A stretch of 6,009 bases of DNA from CAZCYE01 sp964502775 (GTDB lineage Bacteria > Actinomycetota > Acidimicrobiia > IMCC26256 > PALSA-555): assembly GCA_964502775.1 (NCBI GenBank), contig CAZCYE010000087.1, forward strand, positions 1-6,009, given 5' to 3'. Within the stretch, counting starts at the first letter, position 1. Every line of letters begins with the position of its first letter. Position numbers and translations under genes: made by a program. Under the pieces are notes generated by a model that was given only the letters and a program-made list of their open reading frames with translations, had not been told where the DNA came from and searched no databases. This document shows, one piece after another, positions 1 through 5,661 of this stretch.

Positions 1-789
1 CCAGAACAGGTGCTGGTACAGCAGCGGATCACCGCCGTGCGTGGCCGAGAAGAACGTGGTGCCGTAGTTCCGGTCGAAGAACACCATGATGAGCGCGACG
101 GTGATGATCGGGATCGCGAACAGGGTGAGGAACGCGACCACGAGCATCATCCACACGAACACGGGCATCCGCATGAGCGTCATGCCCGGCGCGCGCAGGT
201 TGAGGATCGTGACGATGAAGTTGATCGCCGAGGTGGTGGAGCCGATGCCGAGCATCACGAGCCCGACGGTCCAGAAGTCGGGACCCCGCCCGGGGAGGAA
301 TCCCGCGGTGATTGGTGTGCTCGTGAGGGGCGTGTAACCGAACCAACCGCCGTCGGGCGCGCCGCCCCCGATGAAGCTCGAGTACAGGAAGATCCCACCG
401 ACGAGGAACACCCAGTACCCGAACGCGTTGAGGCGCGGGAAGGCCACGTCACGGGCGCCGATCATCAACGGCACGAAGTAGTTGCCGAACGCCACCGCGA
501 GCGGCATGCCCAGGAGGAACACCATGGTGGTGCCGTGCATCGTGAAGAACTCGTTGTACGCCGATGCCGTGAGCACGCTGCCGTTGGGCGAGGCGAGCTG
601 GAGACGGAGGAGCATCGCCTCCACGCCGCCGACGACGAGGAAGAACAGCGCCGTGGTGCCGTAGAGGATGCCGATCTTCTTGTGGTCGACGGTGGTGAAC
701 CACGACGAGATGCCGGTGGTGGCGCGCGGTCGGCGCAGCCACGATGCCGGGCGCGCCCGCAGCGCGATCGCGTCCGTCACCGTGGTCAC
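1..789 (-). CDS. ctaD: Cytochrome c oxidase subunit I, N-terminal part (runs off left end)
   Basis: Catalytic heme-copper subunit of an aa3-type terminal oxidase in the cytoplasmic membrane; it reduces O2 to water and pumps protons. The frame is open from a GTG at 789 to base 1 (263 codons), so the 3' half is missing. About five of the usual twelve membrane helices are visible (roughly residues 40-62, 83-108, 121-142, 170-200, 208-240). His85 in MHGTTM is the expected low-spin heme a ligand. GARDVAFPRLN (111-121) matches the D-channel entrance of A-family oxidases, with D114 and N121 at the spacing of Paracoccus D124 and N131. The visible part ends in YQHLFW, directly before the expected FGHPEVY motif, so the CuB/heme a3 ligands and the K channel cannot be judged. 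The start is supported by GGAGG six bases upstream. It follows coxB by 46 bases and is surely in the same operon. Family assignment is near certain. Confidence 0.96.
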   Translation of the reverse strand, partial: MTTVTDAIALRARPASWLRRPRATTGISSWFTTVDHKKIGILYGTTALFFLVVGGVEAMLLRLQLASPNGSVLTASAYNEFFTMHGTTMVFLLGMPLAVAFGNYFVPLMIGARDVAFPRLNAFGYWVFLVGGIFLYSSFIGGGAPDGGWFGYTPLTSTPITAGFLPGRGPDFWTVGLVMLGIGSTTSAINFIVTILNLRAPGMTLMRMPVFVWMMLVVAFLTLFAIPIITVALIMVFFDRNYGTTFFSATHGGDPLLYQHLFW

Positions 790-839
790 GGGGATCCTCC
801 GGGACCGAGGTCGGCGACCGGGGTGGCGGGCACGGTCAT
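786..839 (-). CDS. Possible 17-codon coupling ORF between coxB and ctaD
   Basis: A small frame, MTVPATPVADLGPGGSP, starts with an ATG whose last two bases lie in the coxB TGA (ATGA overlap at 839-836). It ends with a TGA that overlaps the ctaD GTG (GTGA at 789-786). It is in a different frame from ctaD. No Shine-Dalgarno sequence precedes its ATG, so it could only be read by ribosomes that have just terminated on coxB. Its 3' part contains the ctaD Shine-Dalgarno. I know no protein like it, and the peptide is too short to judge by composition. It may be a translational coupler that carries ribosomes from coxB to ctaD, or a chance frame in high-GC DNA. I list it because both junctions are exact 4-base overlaps. 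Confidence 0.2.
   Translation of the reverse strand: MTVPATPVADLGPGGSP
796..800 (-). promoter_or_regulatory. Shine-Dalgarno of ctaD
   Basis: On the minus strand GGAGG is followed by six bases and the GTG at 789. It is the strongest ribosome binding site on the left side of the window and fixes the ctaD start over the nearby in-frame GTG three codons later. It lies inside the 17-codon frame described at 786-839. Confidence 0.8.
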
Positions 840-1969
840 GTGAGCGACAGCAGGTAGTCGGCCAAGGCCCCGGCCTCGGCGCGGCTCATGACGGGCATGC
901 CCTTGGGCGTGTCCTTGGTGAACGACGGCATGCCCACGCAGGTGGCCGGCGGCGGGAGCCGGCAGTCCTCCGACTCCATGGGGATGAGTGACGGGGCGTC
1001 GAGGATCCACTTCACGAGGTTCGCGCGGGTGAGCTCGTAGGTCCCACTCGCGAACGTGGTGCGGCTGGCGAGGTGGGTGAGGTTGGGACCGTAGGTGCTG
1101 AGCGCCGAGTTCTCGCTCGTGTGGCAGTTGGTGCACTGGAACTTGGCGGTGAAGAGCTCGCTCGCCTTCCCGGCGTCGTCGAGGGCGACGGCCGGGCCCT
1201 CGCGCTGGGCCTCCAGCCACGCCTCGTAGTCCGGCGGGGATTGGGCGATCACCCGGAAGCGCATGTTGGCGTGGCTGAGGCCGCAGTACTCGGCGCACTG
1301 GCCGAGGTACACGCCGGGCTCGTCGGCATTGATGGTGAGCTCGTTGTGACGCCCGGGCACGACATCGCGCTTGCCGGCCAGCTCGGGCACCCAGAAGCTA
1401 TGGATCACGTTGCAGTTTGGGCGCCCGTCGGTCTCACCGAGAGAGGCGTCGCAGGACCGCAGGGTCAAGGCCACGTCGCGATCGGTCGGGATGTGCAGCT
1501 CGTTGGCGGTGACCACGGCTTTGGCGCTGCCCACTGCCGGGTACTCGAACTCCCACCACCACTGCTTGCCGATCACATCGATCTCGACCGCGTTCGCCGG
1601 CGCCGCCTCGAGGTCGAAGATCGTGGTCACCGTGGGCACGGCAAGGACCGCGAGGATGATCGCCGGCACCAGGGTCCAGCCGATCTCGAGGCGGGTGTTG
1701 CCGTGGACCTGCTTGGGCCGGTCGTTGCCGCCCGGGCGGTGCCGGAACCGGATCGCCATGTAGACGACGAAACCCAGGACCAACAGCCCGATGATGATGG
1801 CCACGATGAAGACCGGGGTCATCAGGTCGTCGATCTGCTCGGCCCGCGGACCCTTGGGCTTCAGCGAGTTCTGTGAGTTCTCGGGCCCGCACGCCGCGAG
1901 CACGAGCGCCGAGACACCCAGCCCCGCGAGCCACCATGGGCGCCGGCGGCAAATGCTGCGATGCGTCAT
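836..1969 (-). CDS. ctaC: Cytochrome c oxidase subunit II with fused cytochrome c (caa3 type), lipoprotein
   Basis: Electron-entry subunit of the terminal oxidase, 377 aa from the ATG at 1969. The N-terminus is a lipoprotein signal: basic residues, a hydrophobic stretch and the lipobox LAAC with Cys27. Two membrane helices follow (about 50-73 and 97-118). The cupredoxin domain carries IGKQWWWEFEYP (about 133-144) and a full CuA ligand set: H190, C225, E227, C229, H233, M236. The C-terminal domain (about 266-377) has the heme c motif CTNCH (279-283); the axial Met is probably M358 in GMPVMS, or else M347. This fused domain makes the enzyme caa3-type, able to act as its own electron carrier on the outer membrane face. 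Two extra Cys pairs are odd: C173/C186 in an insertion just before the CuA His, and C336/C344 in the cytochrome domain. The frame extends upstream to 2062, but those residues precede the signal peptide and look non-coding. The Shine-Dalgarno (GGGGAA, 10 bases from the ATG) is weak. Confidence 0.95.
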   Translation of the reverse strand: MTHRSICRRRPWWLAGLGVSALVLAACGPENSQNSLKPKGPRAEQIDDLMTPVFIVAIIIGLLVLGFVVYMAIRFRHRPGGNDRPKQVHGNTRLEIGWTLVPAIILAVLAVPTVTTIFDLEAAPANAVEIDVIGKQWWWEFEYPAVGSAKAVVTANELHIPTDRDVALTLRSCDASLGETDGRPNCNVIHSFWVPELAGKRDVVPGRHNELTINADEPGVYLGQCAEYCGLSHANMRFRVIAQSPPDYEAWLEAQREGPAVALDDAGKASELFTAKFQCTNCHTSENSALSTYGPNLTHLASRTTFASGTYELTRANLVKWILDAPSLIPMESEDCRLPPPATCVGMPSFTKDTPKGMPVMSRAEAGALADYLLSLT

Positions 1970-2001
1970 CGTGTGCTCGTTCCCCGACTCGGCCGATCGG
2001 C

Positions 2002-2032
2002 ACTCTATCCCTGGCGAATCTCGGGGCGGCAA
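2002..2032 (-). promoter_or_regulatory. Possible coxB promoter
   Basis: The minus strand shows TTGCCG (2032-2027; four of six match TTGACA) and TAGAGT (2007-2002; fits the actinobacterial TANNNT -10). They are separated by 19 bases, slightly longer than ideal. The -10 lies about 32 bases before the coxB ATG, which leaves room for a short leader with the weak GGGGAA site. It is the best promoter-like pair in the gap, but I chose it by eye. Confidence 0.35.
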
Positions 2033-2054
2033 CTTGTGGCCGGTGCCGCCGGTT

Positions 2055-2074
2055 GCCCGCACGCCACGCGGGGC
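2055..2074 (-). terminator. Possible GC-rich hairpin after the CNNM gene
   Basis: Six bases past the CNNM stop the minus strand can fold as GCCC-(C)-GCGT with GTGC-GGGC around a three-base loop, with one bulged C and two G-U pairs. No run of U follows, so it would be an actinobacterial-style tail-less terminator at best. The position between two functionally distinct blocks is its main support. Confidence 0.3.
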
Positions 2075-2080
2075 TTCACC

Positions 2081-3445
2081 TCAGCTCGACGGCGCGGTGT
2101 CGGTGACCCGCTCTCCCGACGAGGCCCCCTCGGCCGTCCCCGATCCGGCTTTCTCCGAGCCGGGCGACCCGCCCTCCGTGGGCACGGCGTCGGCCACGGG
2201 CGCGCCCGTGATCCGCACCGACACGATGCGGCGACCCTGGAGACTGTCGGCCCGGAACTCGAGGCCCTGGCAGCGCACGCTCTCGCCGAGCTCGGGCACG
2301 TGCCCCAACAGGTTGAGCAGCAGCCCGCCCACCGTGTCCCACTCGGTGTCGGGGAGGTCCACGTCGAGCTCCTCGTTCACCTCGTCGATCGGCGTGTGCC
2401 CGGCCACGAGCAGCCCACCGTCGTGGAGGTGTCGCATCCGGGGCGCCTCCACGTCGTACTCGTCGGCGATCTCGCCCACGATCTCCTCCAGGAGATCCTC
2501 GAGCGTGACAATCCCGGCGGTCCCGCCGTACTCGTCGACCACGACCGCCATGTGGAACCGCTCGCTCTGCATGTCGCGCAGGAGCTCCGCGACGCGCTTC
2601 TGCTCGGGCACGAACACCGCGGGGCGCACCGCGGTGCGCACCGGCTGGTTGCCCTCACCGAGGCGCGCCCGGTGCACGAGGTCCTTGAGGTACACGAGGC
2701 CGATGATGTTGTCGGTCGAGCCGTCGTACACGGGGATGCGGGAGAAGCCCGCCTCGATCGCCCGCTCGATGGCGGCCTCGGTGGTGGCGGACGCCTCGAT
2801 CGCGATCATGTCGGGACGGGGCACCATCACCTCGCGCACCACGGTGTCGCCGAACTCGAAGATCGAGTGGATCAGCCGGCGTTCTTCGCGCTCGATCGAC
2901 TTCTCGTCGGCGGCGACGTCGGCCATCACGCGCAGGTCCTCCTCGGTCACGAACGGACCCTCCTTCAACCCGCGGCCGGGAAGGATCACATTGGCCATCT
3001 GGATGAGGCTGCTCGACATCACCCGCAGCGGCGGGAACCTCGTCACGGCCCACAGGAAGGGGGTGACGCGCAGCGCGGCTCGATCGGTGTGCTGCACCGC
3101 GTACATCTTGGGGGCCACCTCGCCGATCACGAAGAACACCAAGATCTGCACCACGAGGCCGATGATCACGCCGAGGGCACCGAGCTGGCGGTCGAGCAGG
3201 ATGCCCAGGAGGCTCGCGCTGGTGAGCTGGGAGACCATCACGAGCAGGAGCACCGAGTTGAGCGTCTGCTCGGGGTGCTCGAGCAGCGCCATGAGCCGGC
3301 TCGCGTGCTTGCGCTCCTCCTCGGCCAGCGCGATCGCGCGTACCCGGTTCATGCGCACGAACGCGGTCTCGGCCCCGGCCAGGTAGACCGAGAACACGAA
3401 GAGCACGAGCACCGCGACGAGGATCGCCCAGTCGGCGCCCCTCAC
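2081..3445 (-). CDS. CNNM/CorC-family membrane protein with CBS pair (hemolysin C-like)
   Basis: Integral membrane protein, 454 aa from the GTG at 3445. The order is a CNNM (DUF21) membrane domain (about 1-160) with four hydrophobic segments (near 5-30, 62-84, 89-115, 125-155) and the family motif GEVAPK (108-113). A CBS pair follows (about 205-258 and 275-332, including VDEYGGTAGIVTLEDLLEEI), then a CorC/HlyC transporter-associated domain (about 343-412). A 40-residue Gly/Ser/Glu-rich tail ends the protein and is probably disordered. Relatives include CorC and MpfA, linked to Mg2+ efflux or homeostasis; the old name hemolysin is misleading, and the exact ion is not shown here. The open frame continues upstream to 3799 inside ybeY, but the only sensible start is the GTG 25 bases after the ybeY stop, just before the first helix; it has only a weak ribosome binding site. 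It follows phoH-ybeY, as in many actinobacteria. Confidence 0.92.
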   Translation of the reverse strand: MRGADWAILVAVLVLFVFSVYLAGAETAFVRMNRVRAIALAEEERKHASRLMALLEHPEQTLNSVLLLVMVSQLTSASLLGILLDRQLGALGVIIGLVVQILVFFVIGEVAPKMYAVQHTDRAALRVTPFLWAVTRFPPLRVMSSSLIQMANVILPGRGLKEGPFVTEEDLRVMADVAADEKSIEREERRLIHSIFEFGDTVVREVMVPRPDMIAIEASATTEAAIERAIEAGFSRIPVYDGSTDNIIGLVYLKDLVHRARLGEGNQPVRTAVRPAVFVPEQKRVAELLRDMQSERFHMAVVVDEYGGTAGIVTLEDLLEEIVGEIADEYDVEAPRMRHLHDGGLLVAGHTPIDEVNEELDVDLPDTEWDTVGGLLLNLLGHVPELGESVRCQGLEFRADSLQGRRIVSVRITGAPVADAVPTEGGSPGSEKAGSGTAEGASSGERVTDTAPSS

Positions 3446-3470
3446 GACGACACCCGATCGCCGGGCACGT

Positions 3471-4043
3471 TCACGGCCTTGCTCCGCTCGTGGCGTCGTC
3501 GCCCTCGGGCACGAGACCAGCCGGGGCGGCGGCGGCGTCCGCGAACTGGGCCAGGAGCTCGCGCTCGCGGCGCTGCATACGGGCCGCATCCTCGGGTTCG
3601 GCGTGGTCATACTCGAGGAGGTGCAACAGGCCGTGGACCACGAGCAGCGCCAGCTCGTCGTCGAGACTGCGCCCGCCCTCGCGGGCCTGGCGGGCCGCGA
3701 TGTCAGGGCACACGACCACGTCGCCCAGCACGATCGGCGGCTCGGCGCCGTCGGCACCGGCGCCGGGCCCGTGCCCGCCCTCGTCGGGATGGCGGCCAAC
3801 GTGCTCGCGCTCCCGGTCGAGCGGGAACGCCAGCACGTCGGTGGGCCCGTCGCCGCCGAGGAACTTGCCGTTGAGATCCGTCATCGTCGCCGCATCCACG
3901 AACACCACCGCCACCTCGGCGTCGGGAGGCACCCGCTCGGCGTCGAGCACGAGACCTGCCAGACGCACCCAGCGGCCTACGTCGACGGCCACCTCCGACT
4001 GCTCGTCGTACCCGCTGACCCGGACAGCCGACGGTGACGTCAT
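3471..4043 (-). CDS. ybeY: YbeY, rRNA maturation metalloprotein (putative endoribonuclease)
   Basis: Zinc protein of 190 aa needed in bacteria for 16S rRNA 3'-end maturation and 70S ribosome quality control. The metal motif is HGLLHLLEYDH at 137-147, with the three ligands H137, H141 and H147. The substrate-side motif PTDVLAFPLD (67-76) and GDVVVCPDIA (107-116) are also typical. Two positions differ from the E. coli type: the usual Gly in the zinc motif is E144, and the place of the conserved Arg59 is L62. The loop 77-106 is Gly/Pro-rich and longer than in E. coli, and a short Ala/Gly-rich tail follows position 170. The ATG at 4043 overlaps the phoH stop as ATGA, so translation is probably coupled. 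Cytoplasmic. The family is clear; whether the altered residues affect RNase activity is unknown. Confidence 0.94.
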   Translation of the reverse strand: MTSPSAVRVSGYDEQSEVAVDVGRWVRLAGLVLDAERVPPDAEVAVVFVDAATMTDLNGKFLGGDGPTDVLAFPLDREREHVGRHPDEGGHGPGAGADGAEPPIVLGDVVVCPDIAARQAREGGRSLDDELALLVVHGLLHLLEYDHAEPEDAARMQRRERELLAQFADAAAAPAGLVPEGDDATSGARP

Positions 4044-5038
4044 TGGTTCCGCTCGTAGGCATTCACGATGTCGGCGACGATGCGATGTCGTACCACGTCG
4101 TCGGCGTCGAGCTGCACGAAGGCGATCCCCTCGATCTCGGCGAGCACCGAGCGCACCGCGAGCAGTCCGGAGCGGTGATCCCCATCGGGGAGGTCGATCT
4201 GGGTCACGTCGCCGGTCACCACGATCTTCGAGCCGAAGCCCAGGCGGGTGAGGAACATCTTCATCTGCTCGGGCGTGGTGTTCTGCGCCTCGTCGAGGAT
4301 GATGAACGAGTCGTTGAGCGTGCGACCCCGCATGAAGGCGAGCGGCGCGACCTCGATCGTGCCGCGGTCCATCAGCCGGCCCACGGCCTCGGGATCGAGC
4401 ATGTCGTACAGCGCGTCGTACAGGGGCCGGAGGTAGGGATCCACCTTGGCCAGCACGTCACCGGGCAGGAAGCCGAGACGCTCCCCCGCTTCCACCGCGG
4501 GGCGCGTGAGGATGATCCGGTTGACCTCCTTGGCCTGGAGCGCATGCACGGCGAGCGCCACCGCGAGGTAGCTCTTGCCCGTGCCGGCCGGGCCGATGCC
4601 GAAGGTCACCGTGTGGGAGCGCACCGCGTCCACGTAGCGCTTCTGGCCTGCGGTCTTGGGCCGCACGGGCTTGCGGCCGCGGAGCACCTCGGTGTCGAGC
4701 ACCTCGGTGGGACTCTGATCTGCCTTCATCATGGTGATCGTGCGGCTCAGCGAGTCGCGGTCGATGCGGTGCCCACGTTCGAGGAGCACGACCAGCTCAT
4801 CGAAGAGCCGGCCGGCACGTTCGGCTCCGTCGGGATCACCGGCACCGTCTGGACTCTCGGCACCACCGGCACCGCCCCCACCGCCGGTGATCGTGATCTC
4901 GTTGCCCCGCACGTGAACCTCGACGCCGAACGCATCCTCGACGATGCGGAGGAACTCGTCGCGCTGCCCGAGCAACTCGACCATGAGGTGGTTGCCAGGG
5001 ACGAGGACCTTGAGCTGTGCGGGTGCCGGCGTGGACAC
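4040..5038 (-). CDS. phoH: PhoH-family ATPase
   Basis: P-loop ATPase of 332 aa, PhoH/PhoL group, linked to RNA metabolism; its exact reaction is not settled. A short N-terminal region (about 8-51, with GNHLMVELLG and RGNEITITG) is followed by the ATPase domain. The Walker A motif is GPAGTGKS (149-156) and Walker B is FIILDEAQNT (245-254). Further conserved blocks are LTRPAVEAGERLGFLPGD (177-194) and VVTGDVTQIDLP (273-284). A Gly/Asp-rich insert at about 52-74 sits where most relatives go straight from RGN.I.I.G into a helix. The GTG at 5038 is the only useful start before the N-terminal domain, but there is no Shine-Dalgarno. TACGCT nine bases upstream fits a TANNNT -10, so a leaderless mRNA is possible. 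It lies 37 bases after the BldD-like gene, and its TGA overlaps the ybeY ATG. PhoH and YbeY are commonly paired. Confidence 0.94.
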   Translation of the reverse strand: MSTPAPAQLKVLVPGNHLMVELLGQRDEFLRIVEDAFGVEVHVRGNEITITGGGGGAGGAESPDGAGDPDGAERAGRLFDELVVLLERGHRIDRDSLSRTITMMKADQSPTEVLDTEVLRGRKPVRPKTAGQKRYVDAVRSHTVTFGIGPAGTGKSYLAVALAVHALQAKEVNRIILTRPAVEAGERLGFLPGDVLAKVDPYLRPLYDALYDMLDPEAVGRLMDRGTIEVAPLAFMRGRTLNDSFIILDEAQNTTPEQMKMFLTRLGFGSKIVVTGDVTQIDLPDGDHRSGLLAVRSVLAEIEGIAFVQLDADDVVRHRIVADIVNAYERNQ

Positions 5039-5075
5039 GTCAGGAGCAGCGTACCCGGGCCGAGGAGTGCGGTGC

Positions 5076-5597
5076 TCAGACTGCGACGCGCAGACCCAGT
5101 TCCTCGAGCCGTGAGCCCAAGGCCTCGGGGGTGCGCCCGAGCACGGCGGCGAGCACTCGCACGTCGTCTCGGCGGATGGTCAACATGCGACCGTTGAAGT
5201 CCTGGCGTTGGAGCTGGATGGTGGCCGCGTAGCGCGCGAGCACTTCGGCGTCGGGCTCCTCGAGCTGGTTGAGCCGGGCCAGGTCGAGCGTGAGCCGGTG
5301 GCCGTCTTCGGAGCTGGTCCGCGTGAGATCGATCTCGATCTCGACGCCGCGGGGGAGCAGCTGGTCCGCGGGCACCTCGTACAGCGCCGCGAGGCGCAAC
5401 AAACGCGCAACGGACAGCGCGCGCTCACCACGCTCGTACGCACCGAGGACGGACGCCTTGAACTCCTGCTTGGAGCGCGCCTCCACGTCGTGAAGCGACA
5501 AACCCTGCTGACGGCGGATCGTCCGCAGCCGCTCGCCGATGTGCGTGCTGGCGCGGCGATCCATGACGCCGTCGACCTCACGGCCATCTTCTGTCAC
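5076..5597 (-). CDS. BldD-like transcriptional regulator with c-di-GMP signature
   Basis: Cytoplasmic DNA-binding regulator of 173 aa. The N-terminal XRE/Cro-type helix-turn-helix covers about 19-82, with IRRQQGLSLHDVEARS and GAYERGERALSV closely resembling Streptomyces BldD. After a variable linker the C-terminal domain (about 103-173) has RYAATIQLQRQDFNGRMLTI and the following IRRDDVRVLA. Here R131-x-D133, eight residues, then R142-x-x-D145 reproduce the RXD-X8-RXXD c-di-GMP binding signature of BldD, so binding of a c-di-GMP tetramer and dimerisation are likely. In Streptomyces BldD represses developmental genes; the targets here are unknown. GTG at 5597 is chosen because GAGGAG lies five bases upstream. 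An ATG at codon 12 is an alternative that would still include the whole HTH. It sits between rsmE and phoH, 53 bases after rsmE, with a probable promoter of its own. Strict orthology to bldD cannot be shown from one window, so I give no symbol. Confidence 0.92.
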   Translation of the reverse strand: MTEDGREVDGVMDRRASTHIGERLRTIRRQQGLSLHDVEARSKQEFKASVLGAYERGERALSVARLLRLAALYEVPADQLLPRGVEIEIDLTRTSSEDGHRLTLDLARLNQLEEPDAEVLARYAATIQLQRQDFNGRMLTIRRDDVRVLAAVLGRTPEALGSRLEELGLRVAV

Positions 5598-5602
5598 CGG
5601 GA

Positions 5603-5608
5603 CTCCTC
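5603..5608 (-). promoter_or_regulatory. Shine-Dalgarno of the BldD-like gene
   Basis: GAGGAG on the minus strand lies five bases before the GTG at 5597 and favours that start over the ATG at 5564. Confidence 0.7.
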
Positions 5609-5631
5609 GTTCGCCCTTGCCCTTGACCGCG

Positions 5632-5651
5632 AAGGGTACCAGAACACCCTT
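5632..5651. repeat. Perfect inverted repeat in the BldD promoter spacer and -10
   Basis: AAGGGT (5632-5637) and ACCCTT (5646-5651) are perfect six-base arms around eight bases. One arm covers most of the proposed -10 and the other lies in the spacer, touching the rsmE stop codon. It could be an operator. As a terminator it is weak, because the stem is short and no U run follows on the minus strand. Confidence 0.35.
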
Positions 5652-5661
5652 TATTTGTCAC
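5633..5661 (-). promoter_or_regulatory. Probable promoter of the BldD-like gene
   Basis: The minus strand reads GTGACA (5661-5656; five of six match TTGACA), a 17-base spacer, then TACCCT (5638-5633; fits the actinobacterial TANNNT -10). The -10 ends 35 bases before the GTG start, leaving space for a leader with the GAGGAG site. This is also the least GC-rich patch in the window. The -35 lies in the last codons of rsmE. It would drive the BldD-like gene and probably phoH, ybeY and the CNNM gene. Confidence 0.5.

Larger units (their letters stand above)
1970..2080. other. Intergenic region between the CNNM gene and coxB
   Basis: This 111-base stretch is the largest non-coding gap in the window. 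It separates the housekeeping cluster from the oxidase operon. Next to the CNNM stop it holds a possible hairpin (2055-2074), and nearer coxB a possible promoter (2002-2032). I see no RNA gene or riboswitch in it. Confidence 0.7.

Noticed and set aside
10..843. 277-codon plus-strand open frame over the left end
   Set aside because: Highly charged, low-complexity translation (runs of E, H, R and D); it is antisense to ctaD, which has clear family motifs in the minus frame.
1970..2062. 31-codon upstream extension of coxB
   Set aside because: It would put a polar stretch before a normal lipoprotein signal peptide; the ATG at 1969 gives the standard basic-hydrophobic-LAAC layout.
1791..3386. 531-codon plus-strand open frame
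   Set aside because: Ser/Arg/Thr-rich translation without recognisable motifs, antisense to the well-supported CNNM gene.
3446..3799. Upstream extension of the CNNM frame into ybeY
   Set aside because: The extra residues would precede the first membrane helix, have no family similarity and overlap ybeY; the GTG at 3445 fits the usual N-terminus.
1961..3874. 637-codon plus-strand open frame
   Set aside because: It lies antisense to the CNNM gene, ybeY and coxB. Its product is His/Arg/Gly-rich without domains, typical of the antisense frame in GC-rich genes.
4034..5197. 387-codon plus-strand open frame
   Set aside because: Antisense shadow of phoH, whose Walker motifs are unmistakable on the other strand.
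5632..5651. Intrinsic terminator for rsmE at the AAGGGT/ACCCTT repeat
   Set aside because: The stem has only six pairs and no U run follows on the minus strand; its overlap with the promoter makes an operator more likely.
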